A stretch of DNA of 64,000 nt from assembly GCA_017302635.1 (NCBI GenBank), contig JAFLCX010000003.1, forward strand, positions 1-64,000, given 5' to 3'. Positions 9,795 through 18,091 of the stretch are shown here, one piece after another (the stretch's first letter is position 1; each line of letters starts with the position of its first letter). Source of the DNA: Hyphomicrobiales bacterium. Its GTDB lineage: Bacteria > Pseudomonadota > Alphaproteobacteria > Rhizobiales > Beijerinckiaceae. The translations under genes were made by a program, and so were the position numbers. The notes under the pieces are model-generated. The model saw only the letters and a program-made list of their open reading frames with translations. It made no database searches and was not told the DNA's origin.

Positions 9795-10010
9795 TCAAGG
9801 GTCGTCTCGAAGATCCGGGATTTCCTCGCTCTCGGGATCTGGCTCCTCGGCCGCCGGAATGGCGTAACCGCCACCCAGCCAGCGGTTGAGGTCAACGTCG
9901 GCGCAGCGTTTCGAGCAGAACGGGCGGAATGCCTCGCTGGCCGCTTTGGCGCAGATGGGGCAGCGCGCGAGCCGGACGACCGGCGGTGAAGGACGATCCG
10001 TCTCGCTCAT
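9795..10010 (-). CDS. yacG: DNA gyrase inhibitor YacG (zinc-ribbon, DUF329)
   Basis: This 71-residue protein has a four-cysteine zinc site: C17-P-I-C20 and C32-S-K-R-C36, followed by the family's DLNRWLGGGY block and an acidic tail. In E. coli YacG binds GyrB and inhibits gyrase. The ATG at 10008-10010 is chosen; the longer frame to 10061 adds residues not typical of the family. In many Alphaproteobacteria yacG follows maf directly; here the two are separated by an aldo/keto reductase and an SDR on the same strand. Confidence 0.88.
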   Translation of the reverse strand: MSETDRPSPPVVRLARCPICAKAASEAFRPFCSKRCADVDLNRWLGGGYAIPAAEEPDPESEEIPDLRDDP

Positions 10011-10023
10011 TCTCCCGCAGCTC

Positions 10024-11079
10024 TCATGGTGCAGGGTTGCCACGCCGCTGGTGCACAGCATCGATCTTTTGCGCGATCTCGTCGGAAAGTTTCACGGCGG
10101 CTGCCGCAATCGCGATTTTCAGCTGCGGCATGGTGGTCGCGCCAATGATGGTCGAGGCCACGAAGGGCTTGTGTGTCGCGAAGGCGATGGCGAATGTCGC
10201 CGGATCAAGGCCAGCCTCCGTCGCAATCGCGATGTAGTCGCGGATTGCCTCGTCCGTTCCGGCCTTCTCGTAGCGCTGGCCGCGATTGAAAAGGGTGTTG
10301 CGCGCTCCGGGCGGGCGGGCACCATCGAGGTATTTGCCGGTGAGGAACCCCTGCCCCAACGGCGAATAAGCCAACAAGCCAACGTTCTCGCGCATCGACA
10401 CTTCGGCCAAAGCGGTCTCATAAGTGCGGTTGACGAGATTGTAGGCATTCTGGATCGAGGCGACGCGCGGCAGGCCATGCGCCTCGCTTTCGGCGAGAAA
10501 ACGCATGGTGCCCCAGGCACTTTCGTTGGAAAGCCCGATCGCACGCACCTTGCCTTCCTTCATGAAGGTTTGCAGCGTTTCGAGCTGGCTGCGGATCGAA
10601 GTTTCGTCCGGTGCCGGCTTGAAAGCCTCGGCATCAAATCGCGTCGGGTTGGCACCGAACGGCGCGGGGCGCTCGGGAAAATGCAACTGGTAGAGGTCGA
10701 TATAGTCGGTCTGGAGGTTGCGCAGCGAGCGCTCCAGCGCCTCACGCATCTGGCCGGGTGTGAGGCGGCTTTTCGAGCCATCGGCCCGGAACCAGTTCAT
10801 ATCGGAGCGGCCAACGACCTTGGTGGCCAGAATGACCTTTTCGCGATTCCCGCGCGCCTTGAACCAGTTGCCGATGACGCGCTCGGTCGAGCCCTGTGTT
10901 TCAGGCTTCGGAGGGATCGAATAAAGCTCGGCGGTGTCGAAAAAATTCACGCCCTGGCCAAGCGCGTAATCCATCTGCTCGTGCCCTTCGGCTTCCGAGT
11001 TCTGCTGACCCCAGGTCATCGTGCCGAGGCAGATGGCCGAAACGTTCATGCCGGTGCGGCCGAGAGCGCGATATTCCAT
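10024..11079 (-). CDS. NADP(H)-dependent aldo/keto reductase, Tas-like
   Basis: This is a 351-residue TIM-barrel oxidoreductase. It begins MEYRALGRTGMNVSAICLG and carries the catalytic tetrad in context: Asp in FFDTAELYS, the Tyr in the same block, Lys in ILATKVVG, and His in LYQLHFPER. The cofactor region STIIGATTMPQL is at the C-terminus. Length and the LHFPER block fit the Tas subgroup (E. coli Tas) rather than classical aldose reductases. The substrate is unknown. It lies between the SDR (26 bases upstream) and yacG (13 bases downstream), so it is probably in the maf transcript. Confidence 0.86.
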   Translation of the reverse strand: MEYRALGRTGMNVSAICLGTMTWGQQNSEAEGHEQMDYALGQGVNFFDTAELYSIPPKPETQGSTERVIGNWFKARGNREKVILATKVVGRSDMNWFRADGSKSRLTPGQMREALERSLRNLQTDYIDLYQLHFPERPAPFGANPTRFDAEAFKPAPDETSIRSQLETLQTFMKEGKVRAIGLSNESAWGTMRFLAESEAHGLPRVASIQNAYNLVNRTYETALAEVSMRENVGLLAYSPLGQGFLTGKYLDGARPPGARNTLFNRGQRYEKAGTDEAIRDYIAIATEAGLDPATFAIAFATHKPFVASTIIGATTMPQLKIAIAAAAVKLSDEIAQKIDAVHQRRGNPAP

Positions 11080-11105
11080 GAGAAACCTGTTCCTTCGCCT
11101 TGAAA

Positions 11106-11921
11106 TTACGAGATTTTCAGTGTGATCCCGCCATCGACGAGCAATTCGATCCCGGTGACGTAGCGGCTCTCATCCGAAGCAAGAAACAATGCCGCATTCG
11201 CCACATCGAAGGCATCACCCATATGCCCCATCGGCACCTGCGCGTCGCGCGCGCGCCACATCGCCTCGATATCGCCACCCGCATAGCTCTTCGCGAGCCC
11301 GGCCGATTTCTCGACCATCGGCGTTTTCATCAGGCCCGGAAGGATAGCGTTCACGCGGATTTTCTTGGCTGCATATTGCGCGGCGGTCGTGCGCGTGAGG
11401 TGATTGATCGCGGCTTTCGAGGCGTAATAACTCGCATAAGGCACGCCCGTATGACGGATGGAGGCGATCGACGAGATGTTGATGATCGAGCCGCCCTGCC
11501 CGCTTTGCTCGAACTGGCCTTCCATGATCGGGATGACATGTTTCATCGCCAGAAACGCGGATTTCACATTCACGGCAAAGACCCGGTCCCAGTCCGCCTC
11601 GGGCAGTTCGACAACACCGCCCGTTTCTGCGATGCCGACATTGTTGTCGAGAACATCGATACGGCCGTGCGCAGCCATCACCTTGGCCACGAGAGCGGCA
11701 ATCTGATCGGATTGTGTGACATCACAGGCATGGGCTTCTGCCCTGCCTCCGGCGTCAGTTATGAGCGCCGCAGTTTCCCTGGCAGCCGTGAGGTTGAAGT
11801 CGGCGGCGATGACGATCGCACCCTCTTCGGCGAAGCGGAAGGCGGTCGCCTTGCCGTTCCCCCAGCCCGGCCCCACCGAGCCGGCCCCCATCACGATGGC
11901 GACCTTGTCCTTCAGCCTCAT
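11106..11921 (-). CDS. SDR family oxidoreductase, translationally coupled to maf
   Basis: This is a 271-residue classical short-chain dehydrogenase/reductase. The cofactor motif is unusually spaced (GAGSVGPGWGNGKA). Later marks are LDNNVG near residue 90, the serine in NISSIAS near 145, the catalytic Tyr-Lys in YYASKAA near 160, and the C-terminal VDGGITL. The frame runs on upstream, but the ATG at 11919-11921 fits the family length and overlaps the maf stop as TGATG, a sign of coupled translation. The substrate is unknown. Confidence 0.86.
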   Translation of the reverse strand: MRLKDKVAIVMGAGSVGPGWGNGKATAFRFAEEGAIVIAADFNLTAARETAALITDAGGRAEAHACDVTQSDQIAALVAKVMAAHGRIDVLDNNVGIAETGGVVELPEADWDRVFAVNVKSAFLAMKHVIPIMEGQFEQSGQGGSIINISSIASIRHTGVPYASYYASKAAINHLTRTTAAQYAAKKIRVNAILPGLMKTPMVEKSAGLAKSYAGGDIEAMWRARDAQVPMGHMGDAFDVANAALFLASDESRYVTGIELLVDGGITLKIS

Positions 11922-12553
11922 CAGGCACCCGCCCCGAGCCAGCGCAGATGCACCGGCACGCCAAGCCCGTTCAGGAGCGCGCTCGTCTCGGAAAGCGGCA
12001 AGCCGACCACGGCCGAATAGGAGCCGACCAGCTTGGTGACGAACGCTCCAGCAATACCCTGAATGGCATAGCCCCCCGCCTTGCCGCGCCACTCGCCGCT
12101 GGCGAGGTAGGCATCGACTTCCTCGCCGGAAATCCGTTTGAACCGCACACGCGCCTCGACAAGCCGCTGCCCCTGCCGCCCCGAGGGCATCTGCACGACC
12201 ACGCTGGTGTAGACCCGATGCGCGCGACCCGAGAGCATACGCAGGCAAGCGGCGGCGTCCTCCACGATCTCGGTTTTCGGCAGGATGCGCGAGCCGAGTG
12301 CAACCACCGTGTCGGCCGCAACGATCACCCCGCCTGACCGGGTGGAATCATGCCCCACCACGTGCCGCGCCGCGGCGGCCTTTTCGCGCGCCATGCGCTC
12401 GACATAGAGGCGGGGCCGCTCGCGCAGACCCGGCGTTTCGTCGATGGATGTCGCGATCACGTCATCGGGCGTGATGCCAATCTGCTCGAGAAGCTGGAAG
12501 CGACGCGGCGAAGCAGAAGCGAGGATGATGCGCTGAGGCGCGGCAAGGGTCAC
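11921..12553 (-). CDS. maf: Maf family nucleoside-triphosphate pyrophosphatase
   Basis: This 210-residue house-cleaning enzyme hydrolyses non-canonical or excess NTPs (dTTP/UTP or modified CTP/UTP, depending on the subgroup). Diagnostic motifs are SASPRR at residues 13-18, SIDE near 36, the ADT motif near 80, and GEWRGKAGGYAIQG near 160, which is the Maf/YhdE signature. Its stop overlaps the start of the SDR by one base. It starts a four-gene leftward run (maf, SDR, aldo/keto reductase, yacG). Confidence 0.92.
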   Translation of the reverse strand: MTLAAPQRIILASASPRRFQLLEQIGITPDDVIATSIDETPGLRERPRLYVERMAREKAAAARHVVGHDSTRSGGVIVAADTVVALGSRILPKTEIVEDAAACLRMLSGRAHRVYTSVVVQMPSGRQGQRLVEARVRFKRISGEEVDAYLASGEWRGKAGGYAIQGIAGAFVTKLVGSYSAVVGLPLSETSALLNGLGVPVHLRWLGAGA

Positions 12554-12687
12554 GTCGATCCTCGTCGGAGAAACTGCAAAAGGAGGTCGTCACATTCGCC
12601 GCCCATCGCCGCTTGTCAACATGGCAGGCACTGCAAACCGGCCATGCAGGAGCGAAGCTTGAAACATTCAGTCGCGCGATCCACCTG

Positions 12688-13350
12688 ATGAATATGATCC
12701 ACTCCGTGCCCGATCGCCTGAAACAACCCGACATCGCTGTGGCTGGTGCGCCCGTGAACCGCGCGAAGGGTGTGATCATCACGCTCCATGGTCGCGGCGC
12801 GAGCGCTGCCGGCATCCTCGACCTCGCAGATCATCTTGCGCAGCCCGATCTTGCCTTCATTGCTCCGCAGGCCAGAGGCGGAAGCTGGTATCCGTATTCC
12901 TTCCTTGCGCCCTTCGAGGCCAACCAACCGTTTCTCGATCAGGCTCTTGCAACCGTTTCTGAGTTGCTTGAGGCCGTTTCAGAGTTGGGGTTCCCGGCGC
13001 AGAAAACCGGCCTGATGGGTTTTTCCCAAGGGGCGTGCCTCGCTCTCGAAAGTGCCGCGCGTCACGCACAGCCCTTGGGAGCGGTGCTCGGATTTGCTGG
13101 AGGTCTGATCGGCCCGCCGGGGGCACCACGCCTGTATTCTGGCTCGCTCGAAGGCGCTCCTGTGCTGCTTGCCTGCTCCGATATCGACCCGCACATTCCG
13201 CTTGGTCGCGTCGAGGAAACTGCTGATGTGATGTCCCGGATGGGTGCTCTCGTCACGAAGCGGATTTATCCGGGCTTCGGGCATGGCATCAATGATGATG
13301 GCATTGCGCAGGCGCGCCGGATTCTCGTCGCGATGCAAGGCCTGGATTGA
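12688..13350 (+). CDS. Alpha/beta hydrolase, phospholipase/carboxylesterase family
   Basis: This serine esterase has about 220 residues. The oxyanion region is TLHGRGA, the nucleophile elbow is GFSQGA (Ser near residue 110), the acid is probably in CSDIDPHIP, and the histidine is in GFGHGIN near the C-terminus. It resembles YpfH and acyl-protein-thioesterase-like proteins. The longest frame begins at a TTG (12613); no clear ribosome site decides between ATG 12688 and ATG 12694. It is divergent from maf and precedes the atypical SDR by 40 bases. Confidence 0.82.
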   Translation: MNMIHSVPDRLKQPDIAVAGAPVNRAKGVIITLHGRGASAAGILDLADHLAQPDLAFIAPQARGGSWYPYSFLAPFEANQPFLDQALATVSELLEAVSELGFPAQKTGLMGFSQGACLALESAARHAQPLGAVLGFAGGLIGPPGAPRLYSGSLEGAPVLLACSDIDPHIPLGRVEETADVMSRMGALVTKRIYPGFGHGINDDGIAQARRILVAMQGLD

Positions 13351-13390
13351 AGCGCGTCCGCGCGAGGCGGAACTGTATTTTGGGGGAAAC

Positions 13391-14176
13391 ATGGATCTCG
13401 GATTGACAGGAAAGACCGCTCTCGTGCTCGGCGCGAGTGGCGGCCTCGGTCGCGCGATTGCGCTGGCTCTGGCGCGCGAAGGTGCGTCCGTCGCATTGGC
13501 CGGGCGAAGGATCGGGCCGCTCGAAGAGCTGGCAAGCGATATCCAGTCGCGCGGCACGAGAGCCATTCCGGTTCTGTGGGATTTGTCCGACCTTGACGCG
13601 ATCGAGCGCGTCGCCAGCACCACAGAAAAAGATCTGGGTGGCATCGATATCCTGATCAACAACACCGGCGGTCCGCCACCCGGCCCGGCCTCCGGCCAAC
13701 CTGTCACCGAATGGCAGAAACAGTTTCAGGCGATGGTGCTCTCGGTCATCGGCATGACGGATCGTGTTCTGCCCGGCATGAGGGGGCGCCGCTTCGGCCG
13801 GATCATCACATCCGCGTCGTCCGGTGTGATTGCACCCATTCCCAATCTCGGCCTGTCGAATGCGCTGCGGGCGAGCCTTGTCGGTTGGTCGAAGACCCTC
13901 GCCCGCGAAGTCGCCCGCGACGGAATCACCGCCAATGTGATCGTACCTGGCCGGATAGCCACCGATCGAATCGCTTTCCTTGATGCCAAGAAGGCTGAGC
14001 GCGAAGGCAAGACAATCGAGGCCGTGCAGGCCGAGAGCCTCGCGCAGATTCCCGCCGGGCGCTATGGCGACCCCGGCGAGTATGCCGATATGGCGGCCTT
14101 TCTGGCTTCCGAGCGTGCAGGGTACATCACCGGTTCGGTGATCCGGGTGGATGGCGGTTACATTCCAAGCCTTTGA
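13391..14176 (+). CDS. Atypical SDR family protein lacking the Tyr-xxx-Lys pair
   Basis: This 261-residue SDR fold starts at an ATG preceded by GGGGGA. The cofactor motif GASGGLGRA (residues 13-21), INNTGG near 90 and the C-terminal RVDGGYIPS are intact, and the serine is present in TSASSG. Where the family has Tyr-xxx-Lys, the sequence reads LGLSNALRASLVG, so the catalytic tyrosine and lysine appear to be Leu and Arg. Related proteins with SNxxR in this place are known among so-called 3-oxoacyl-ACP reductase-like SDRs, but their chemistry is unclear. It may be non-catalytic or use another mechanism. Confidence 0.82.
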   Translation: MDLGLTGKTALVLGASGGLGRAIALALAREGASVALAGRRIGPLEELASDIQSRGTRAIPVLWDLSDLDAIERVASTTEKDLGGIDILINNTGGPPPGPASGQPVTEWQKQFQAMVLSVIGMTDRVLPGMRGRRFGRIITSASSGVIAPIPNLGLSNALRASLVGWSKTLAREVARDGITANVIVPGRIATDRIAFLDAKKAEREGKTIEAVQAESLAQIPAGRYGDPGEYADMAAFLASERAGYITGSVIRVDGGYIPSL

Positions 14177-14243
14177 ATCGTTCCGGATCATCCTGCCCGG
14201 ACGGTCGTTCGCGCGCTAAATATGCACGCTGTTGCTTCCTTCA

Positions 14244-14271
14244 CGGCTTTTCCGACATTTTGGAAAAGCCG
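14244..14271. repeat. Perfect 10-bp inverted repeat with 8-base loop
   Basis: The arms are CGGCTTTTCC and GGAAAAGCCG around GACATTTT. It lies 68 bases after the SDR stop and just before the putative -35 box of the gntR-TRAP promoter. No U-tract follows, so it may be a weak terminator of the SDR transcript or a regulator site. The symmetry is seen directly; the role is inference. Confidence 0.55.
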
Positions 14272-14274
14272 CCC

Positions 14275-14321
14275 TTGACTCCATGGCAAGTTTCGTTTGG
14301 TATACCGACATGGTATTCCAT
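14275..14321 (+). promoter_or_regulatory. Putative gntR-TRAP promoter with tandem GntR-type operators
   Basis: TTGACT (14275-14280) is followed after 17 bases by TGGTAT (14298-14303), a plausible though weak sigma-70 pair. The -10 overlaps the palindrome GGTATACC (14299-14306). A second near-palindrome, ATGGTATTCCAT, occupies 14310-14321 and abuts the gntR start; the two centres are 13 bases apart. TTGGTATACCAA-like sites suit FCD-type GntR regulators, so autorepression by the adjacent regulator is likely. Confidence 0.5.
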
Positions 14322-14999
14322 ATGGATCAAAAACCGAACCAGGTTTACGAGGCGCTGCGCGGCGACATCCTCGACTTTCAACTCGCGCCAGAGCTCGCGT
14401 TGTCCGAACGCTGGCTGGAAGACCGCTATGGTGCGTCGCGCACGCCGATCCGCGCGGCTCTGGCCCGGCTTGAATCCGAGGGACTTGTGTTGCGCGACGG
14501 GCGCCTACGCCGTGTAGCTCCCCTGTCGCTTGACGAAATGCGCGAGGCGGTTGTGTTCCGCTGCGGCCTCGAGAAACAGGCGGTCGCCCTGTTCATACCG
14601 CGGGCAACAGAAGCGCAGATCGAACTGTTGCATACGCTGGGCACCACGGATGCCGAGCCGATCGAGACTGGTCGGCCGAATGTCGAGGGCATGCTGAGTG
14701 CAGCCGAGCTGTTTCATGTCGAAATTGCCCGCATGAGCGGCAACCGGTTTCTCGCCCGCGCGGTGGATGAAGTCATCATGCGCCTCTACCGCGCCCGCTA
14801 TCTTGCCGCTTTGTCGCCGGACCGGCGCTCGCGGGCCACGATCGAACACGAGGCGATCGTCTCCGCGATCCGGTCACGCGATGTCGAGAAGGCTTGCAAC
14901 CTGATGACGCAGCATATCGAGGGCGCGGGCGCCCACCTCGTCGAGCGGTTGGCATCGGGGGGAGCGGGCGTCGTCGTCCCCTTCAGGGTGGTGGCCTAG
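14322..14999 (+). CDS. GntR family (FCD) transcriptional regulator of the TRAP operon
   Basis: This 225-residue regulator has an N-terminal winged helix (VYEALRGDILDF at the start, then SERWLEDRYGASRTPIRAAL with the recognition helix) and an alpha-helical FCD ligand domain. FCD metal/ligand residues appear in LFHVEIARMSGN and EHEAIVSAIRSRD. The frame is open to 14232, but the ATG at 14322 fits the family N-terminus and sits just after the tandem operator. Only 78 bases separate it from the TRAP genes, whose substrate it probably senses. Confidence 0.86.
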   Translation: MDQKPNQVYEALRGDILDFQLAPELALSERWLEDRYGASRTPIRAALARLESEGLVLRDGRLRRVAPLSLDEMREAVVFRCGLEKQAVALFIPRATEAQIELLHTLGTTDAEPIETGRPNVEGMLSAAELFHVEIARMSGNRFLARAVDEVIMRLYRARYLAALSPDRRSRATIEHEAIVSAIRSRDVEKACNLMTQHIEGAGAHLVERLASGGAGVVVPFRVVA

Positions 15000-15077
15000 C
15001 CTCGAAAAGTTTCGCCGGGAGAGAACAGGGGAAGCAGAATAAACCCCTGAAACACAACTGAAAAACGGGAGTGAACG

Positions 15078-16100
15078 ATGACGATTGATACAACACGCCG
15101 TGGCTTTCTGGCCGGCACGACAGCTTTGGGGGCCAGTTCGCTGATCGCGATGCCGGCCATCGCACAGGCCCAGAAGCCGGTGATGCGCATCAGCCATCAG
15201 GTGCCCCCCGCCCACCATCTCAACAAGATGTTGCAGGTCTTTGTCGATGAGGCGAAGAAACTGACGAGCGACAGCATCGACATCCAGGTCTTCGGCTCCG
15301 AGCAGATCGCCAAGGCCAACGACAATTTCCCCGGCGTCGCGCGCGGTGCGCTTGAGGCTGCCATTTCCACGAACTTCCAGTGGGGCCAGACCCTGCCGGA
15401 ACCGAATGCGATCTCGATCCCTTTCATGATCTCGACGCTGGAACAGATCCGCAAGTTCCCCACCTCCGATGCGCGCAAGCTGATCGATGAGAAATTGAAG
15501 ACCCGGCAGGTCGAAAGCCTGTGCTGGTTCTACACCACAAGGCAGGCGATCTACACCAACAACAAGGCCCCGATCGTGAAGCCGGAAGACTTCAAGGGGC
15601 TGAAGATCCGTGGCTTCAATGCCCTGAATGACGCCGGGCTTCGGGCAGTGGGCGCGGCGCCAATCGCGCTGCCGGCCCCGGAGGTTTATCAGGCGCTGCA
15701 ATCTGGCGTCTTGGATGCCGGCCTGACGGACGTCTCGGCGGCCGTATCGCGCCGCTTTTATGAAGTGCAGAAATTCGGCACGGTGTCGCCGTCGCTTTGC
15801 GTCTATTTCCACATGTACTGCAACCCGGCATGGTTCGCGAAGCTCACCAAAGCGCAGCAGGATGCCTTGAGGCAAGCCGCGACCAAAGCGGAAGCGGACG
15901 CGATCGCCATCACAGAGGAAACCGCAGGTGCGGCGATCGGGCAATTGCGCCAACGCGGCATGACGGTCCATGAGCAGACCGCTGCCGAAGCAGCGGCCTG
16001 GCGCGATGCGATGCGCCCGCCGGTGATTGATGCCTTCTTGAAATTCGCACCGGAAGGCGGCGCGCGGATCATCGATCTTCTGACCAAGGGCCTCGCCTGA
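15078..16100 (+). CDS. TRAP transporter periplasmic solute-binding protein, DctP family
   Basis: This 340-residue extracytoplasmic receptor of a sodium-driven TRAP system starts with a twin-arginine-type signal (TTRRGFLAG, cleavage probably after IAQA near residue 31). Mature-domain marks are FGSEQIAKANDNFPGVARGA and FKGLKIRGFNALNDAGLRAVGAAP, where the arginine of LKIRG normally binds the substrate carboxylate. A carboxylate ligand is therefore likely. A ribosome site GGGAG precedes the ATG. It is the first structural gene of the operon. Confidence 0.88.
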   Translation: MTIDTTRRGFLAGTTALGASSLIAMPAIAQAQKPVMRISHQVPPAHHLNKMLQVFVDEAKKLTSDSIDIQVFGSEQIAKANDNFPGVARGALEAAISTNFQWGQTLPEPNAISIPFMISTLEQIRKFPTSDARKLIDEKLKTRQVESLCWFYTTRQAIYTNNKAPIVKPEDFKGLKIRGFNALNDAGLRAVGAAPIALPAPEVYQALQSGVLDAGLTDVSAAVSRRFYEVQKFGTVSPSLCVYFHMYCNPAWFAKLTKAQQDALRQAATKAEADAIAITEETAGAAIGQLRQRGMTVHEQTAAEAAAWRDAMRPPVIDAFLKFAPEGGARIIDLLTKGLA

Positions 16101-16125
16101 TCCAGCCTCAACCGGGGGAACTGTC

Positions 16126-16725
16126 GTGACCAACACCCAAACCCTCACCCCGCTTCAACGCGGGGTGATGGGCCTCGATCGTCTGATCGGGCTCATCTGT
16201 CTGGCCGGTGCTGGCCTTGCCGCCCTGGCGATCCTCGCGAGCCTGTTCATCATCACCTACTCGGTGGGCATGCGCTATGTGATGAACAATCCCCAGCCCT
16301 GGACAGACGAAAGCGTCGGTTACCTGCTGGTGGCGAGCGTCATGGCATCCATCGCCTACGCGCTCCGGAAGGGCGAGCACATCGCGGTCGACGTCGTGAC
16401 CGAGCGATTGCCGCCCGCCGGACGCAGTTTGGTGGAACTGTTCGGGCTCATCGCCGTCGCACTGGTGGCCGGCGTGATGCTCTTCGAAGCCTACGAAACG
16501 GTCGCCTTCTCCAAGCTCGTGGGTCTGCGCTCGAACGGCTACCTCGCGACGGAACTCTACATTCCGCAATCCATGATGATCCTCGGCTTCGCGCTTCTGT
16601 TGGTGGCCGCACTCTCGGCCCTTCTGCGCCGCGCCGTTGGCTTGCCTGCCCGGGACGGCGACTCCGCCCATTTCGGGCAGGATGAAGAAGTTGCTGCCGT
16701 GTTGAAGAAAACCGGGCTGGAGTGA
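16126..16725 (+). CDS. TRAP transporter small permease, DctQ family
   Basis: This 199-residue inner-membrane protein has four hydrophobic segments (about residues 18-45, 60-78, 100-122 and 145-170), the usual DctQ layout. The conserved WTDESVGYLLV block after the first segment matches the family's WxxExxRxLL region. It pairs with the large permease six bases downstream to carry the ligand delivered by the binding protein. Confidence 0.85.
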   Translation: MTNTQTLTPLQRGVMGLDRLIGLICLAGAGLAALAILASLFIITYSVGMRYVMNNPQPWTDESVGYLLVASVMASIAYALRKGEHIAVDVVTERLPPAGRSLVELFGLIAVALVAGVMLFEAYETVAFSKLVGLRSNGYLATELYIPQSMMILGFALLLVAALSALLRRAVGLPARDGDSAHFGQDEEVAAVLKKTGLE

Positions 16726-16731
16726 GCCGAT

Positions 16732-18021
16732 ATGCTGTTCCTGCTCATCCTGGCCGGGCTGATCCTTATTCTTCTCACAGGATTGCCGGTTTTTGCCGCC
16801 CTCGGGCTTTTCAGCATGGCGATCCTGGTCGGGACCGAGGGCAACCTCGGCTCGATCGGCGAACTCGTCTTCTCGAAGCTGAACTCATACCTGCTTGTCG
16901 CGCTGCCGCTTTTTGCCCTGATGGCGAGCTTCATGATCCGCGGCCGGCTGGTCGATGATCTTTTCAATTCGGTGCAGTTGATGTTCCGGCACTTGCCGGG
17001 GGGGCTTGCGGTTGCGGCAGTGGCCGCCTGCACGGTGTTCGCGGCGATCTCCGGATCCTCTGTCGCTACGGCCCTGACCATCGGTTCGGCGGCCATTCCT
17101 TTGATGATCCGCCACGGCTACGAGCCGAAAGTCGCCTATGGCGTGATCGGTGGTGGCGGCACGCTCGGCATCCTCATCCCGCCCTCGGCGCCCATGGTGA
17201 TTTTCGGTGTCGCTTCCGACACATCCATTGGTGCGCTGTTCATGGCGGGTGTCCTGCCCGGCCTGATGATCGCCGGCATGTTCGCGATGTACTGCATCGT
17301 TCAGCAGAGCTTCTCTCCGAAGGCCGCGCAGCGCATGCCGCGCGCGACAATGCCGGAATTGCTGTCGGGATTGCGCAAATCCGTCTGGGCTTTCTCGCTG
17401 CCAATGGTGGTGCTGGGCGGCATGTATGCCGGCATTTTCACGGCAACCGAAGGAGCCGCGATCGGCGCCTTCGCGGCGCTCGTGATCGGTGTCTTCGTCT
17501 ACCGAACCCTGGGCGCGAAAGACATCTGGGCCTCGGCCTTCGACGCGGCGAAAACCACGGCCATGCTTTTCATGATCCTCGTCACGGCCGACATGCTCGG
17601 GCATGTGCTGACGAAGCTGCGCATTCCGCAAGGAATCGTGCAGCTCGTAACCGAATATGGCCTCGGGCAGATCGAATTCCTGCTCGCCGTGATGGCGCTG
17701 ATCTTCGTGCTCGGCATGTTTCTCGAAACCTTGTCGATCATCCTGATCACGACGCCCGTCGTGCTGCCGGTGCTCGCGGCACTCAACATCAACCCGGTCT
17801 GGTATGGCATCCTGCTGACGATCAACCTCGAACTGGCGTTGATCACCCCGCCTGTGGGCATGAACCTCTTTGCGCTCAAGGCCATCTCAAAGGCGCCAAT
17901 CATCGAGATCATCAAGGGTGTCTCACCCTATGTGGTCATTCTGGTCATCGCGCTGCTGATGTTGATGTTCTTTCCCCAGATCGCGTTGTGGCTGCCGGGG
18001 ACCATGAAACTAGGGCTCTGA
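16732..18021 (+). CDS. TRAP transporter large permease, DctM family
   Basis: This 429-residue channel subunit has about 12 membrane segments. DctM marks are FALMASFMIRGRL near residue 62, the CTVFAAISGSSVATALTIGS block near 100, GGGTLGILIPPSAPMVIFG near 140, and the C-terminal TPPVGMNLFALKAIS. The GxxxGILIPPS loop is part of the conserved sodium and substrate path. It completes the gntR-dctP-dctQ-dctM operon and is followed by inverted repeats facing a convergent gene. Confidence 0.9.
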   Translation: MLFLLILAGLILILLTGLPVFAALGLFSMAILVGTEGNLGSIGELVFSKLNSYLLVALPLFALMASFMIRGRLVDDLFNSVQLMFRHLPGGLAVAAVAACTVFAAISGSSVATALTIGSAAIPLMIRHGYEPKVAYGVIGGGGTLGILIPPSAPMVIFGVASDTSIGALFMAGVLPGLMIAGMFAMYCIVQQSFSPKAAQRMPRATMPELLSGLRKSVWAFSLPMVVLGGMYAGIFTATEGAAIGAFAALVIGVFVYRTLGAKDIWASAFDAAKTTAMLFMILVTADMLGHVLTKLRIPQGIVQLVTEYGLGQIEFLLAVMALIFVLGMFLETLSIILITTPVVLPVLAALNINPVWYGILLTINLELALITPPVGMNLFALKAISKAPIIEIIKGVSPYVVILVIALLMLMFFPQIALWLPGTMKLGL

Positions 18022-18024
18022 TTT

Positions 18025-18070
18025 GGCTGCGCGACGGCAGCCCGCATCTCCTCTCCCGAGGCGCGGGCTG
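18025..18070. terminator. Candidate bidirectional terminator between convergent genes
   Basis: Two overlapping inverted repeats lie between the dctM and transaminase stops: GGCTGC/GCAGCC (18025-18030 and 18037-18042), and CAGCCCGC/GCGGGCTG (18038-18045 and 18063-18070). They cannot form at the same time. No clear U-tract is seen, so intrinsic termination is uncertain. Confidence 0.45.
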
Positions 18071-18091
18071 TCCCCGGACGAGCAAACGCCT

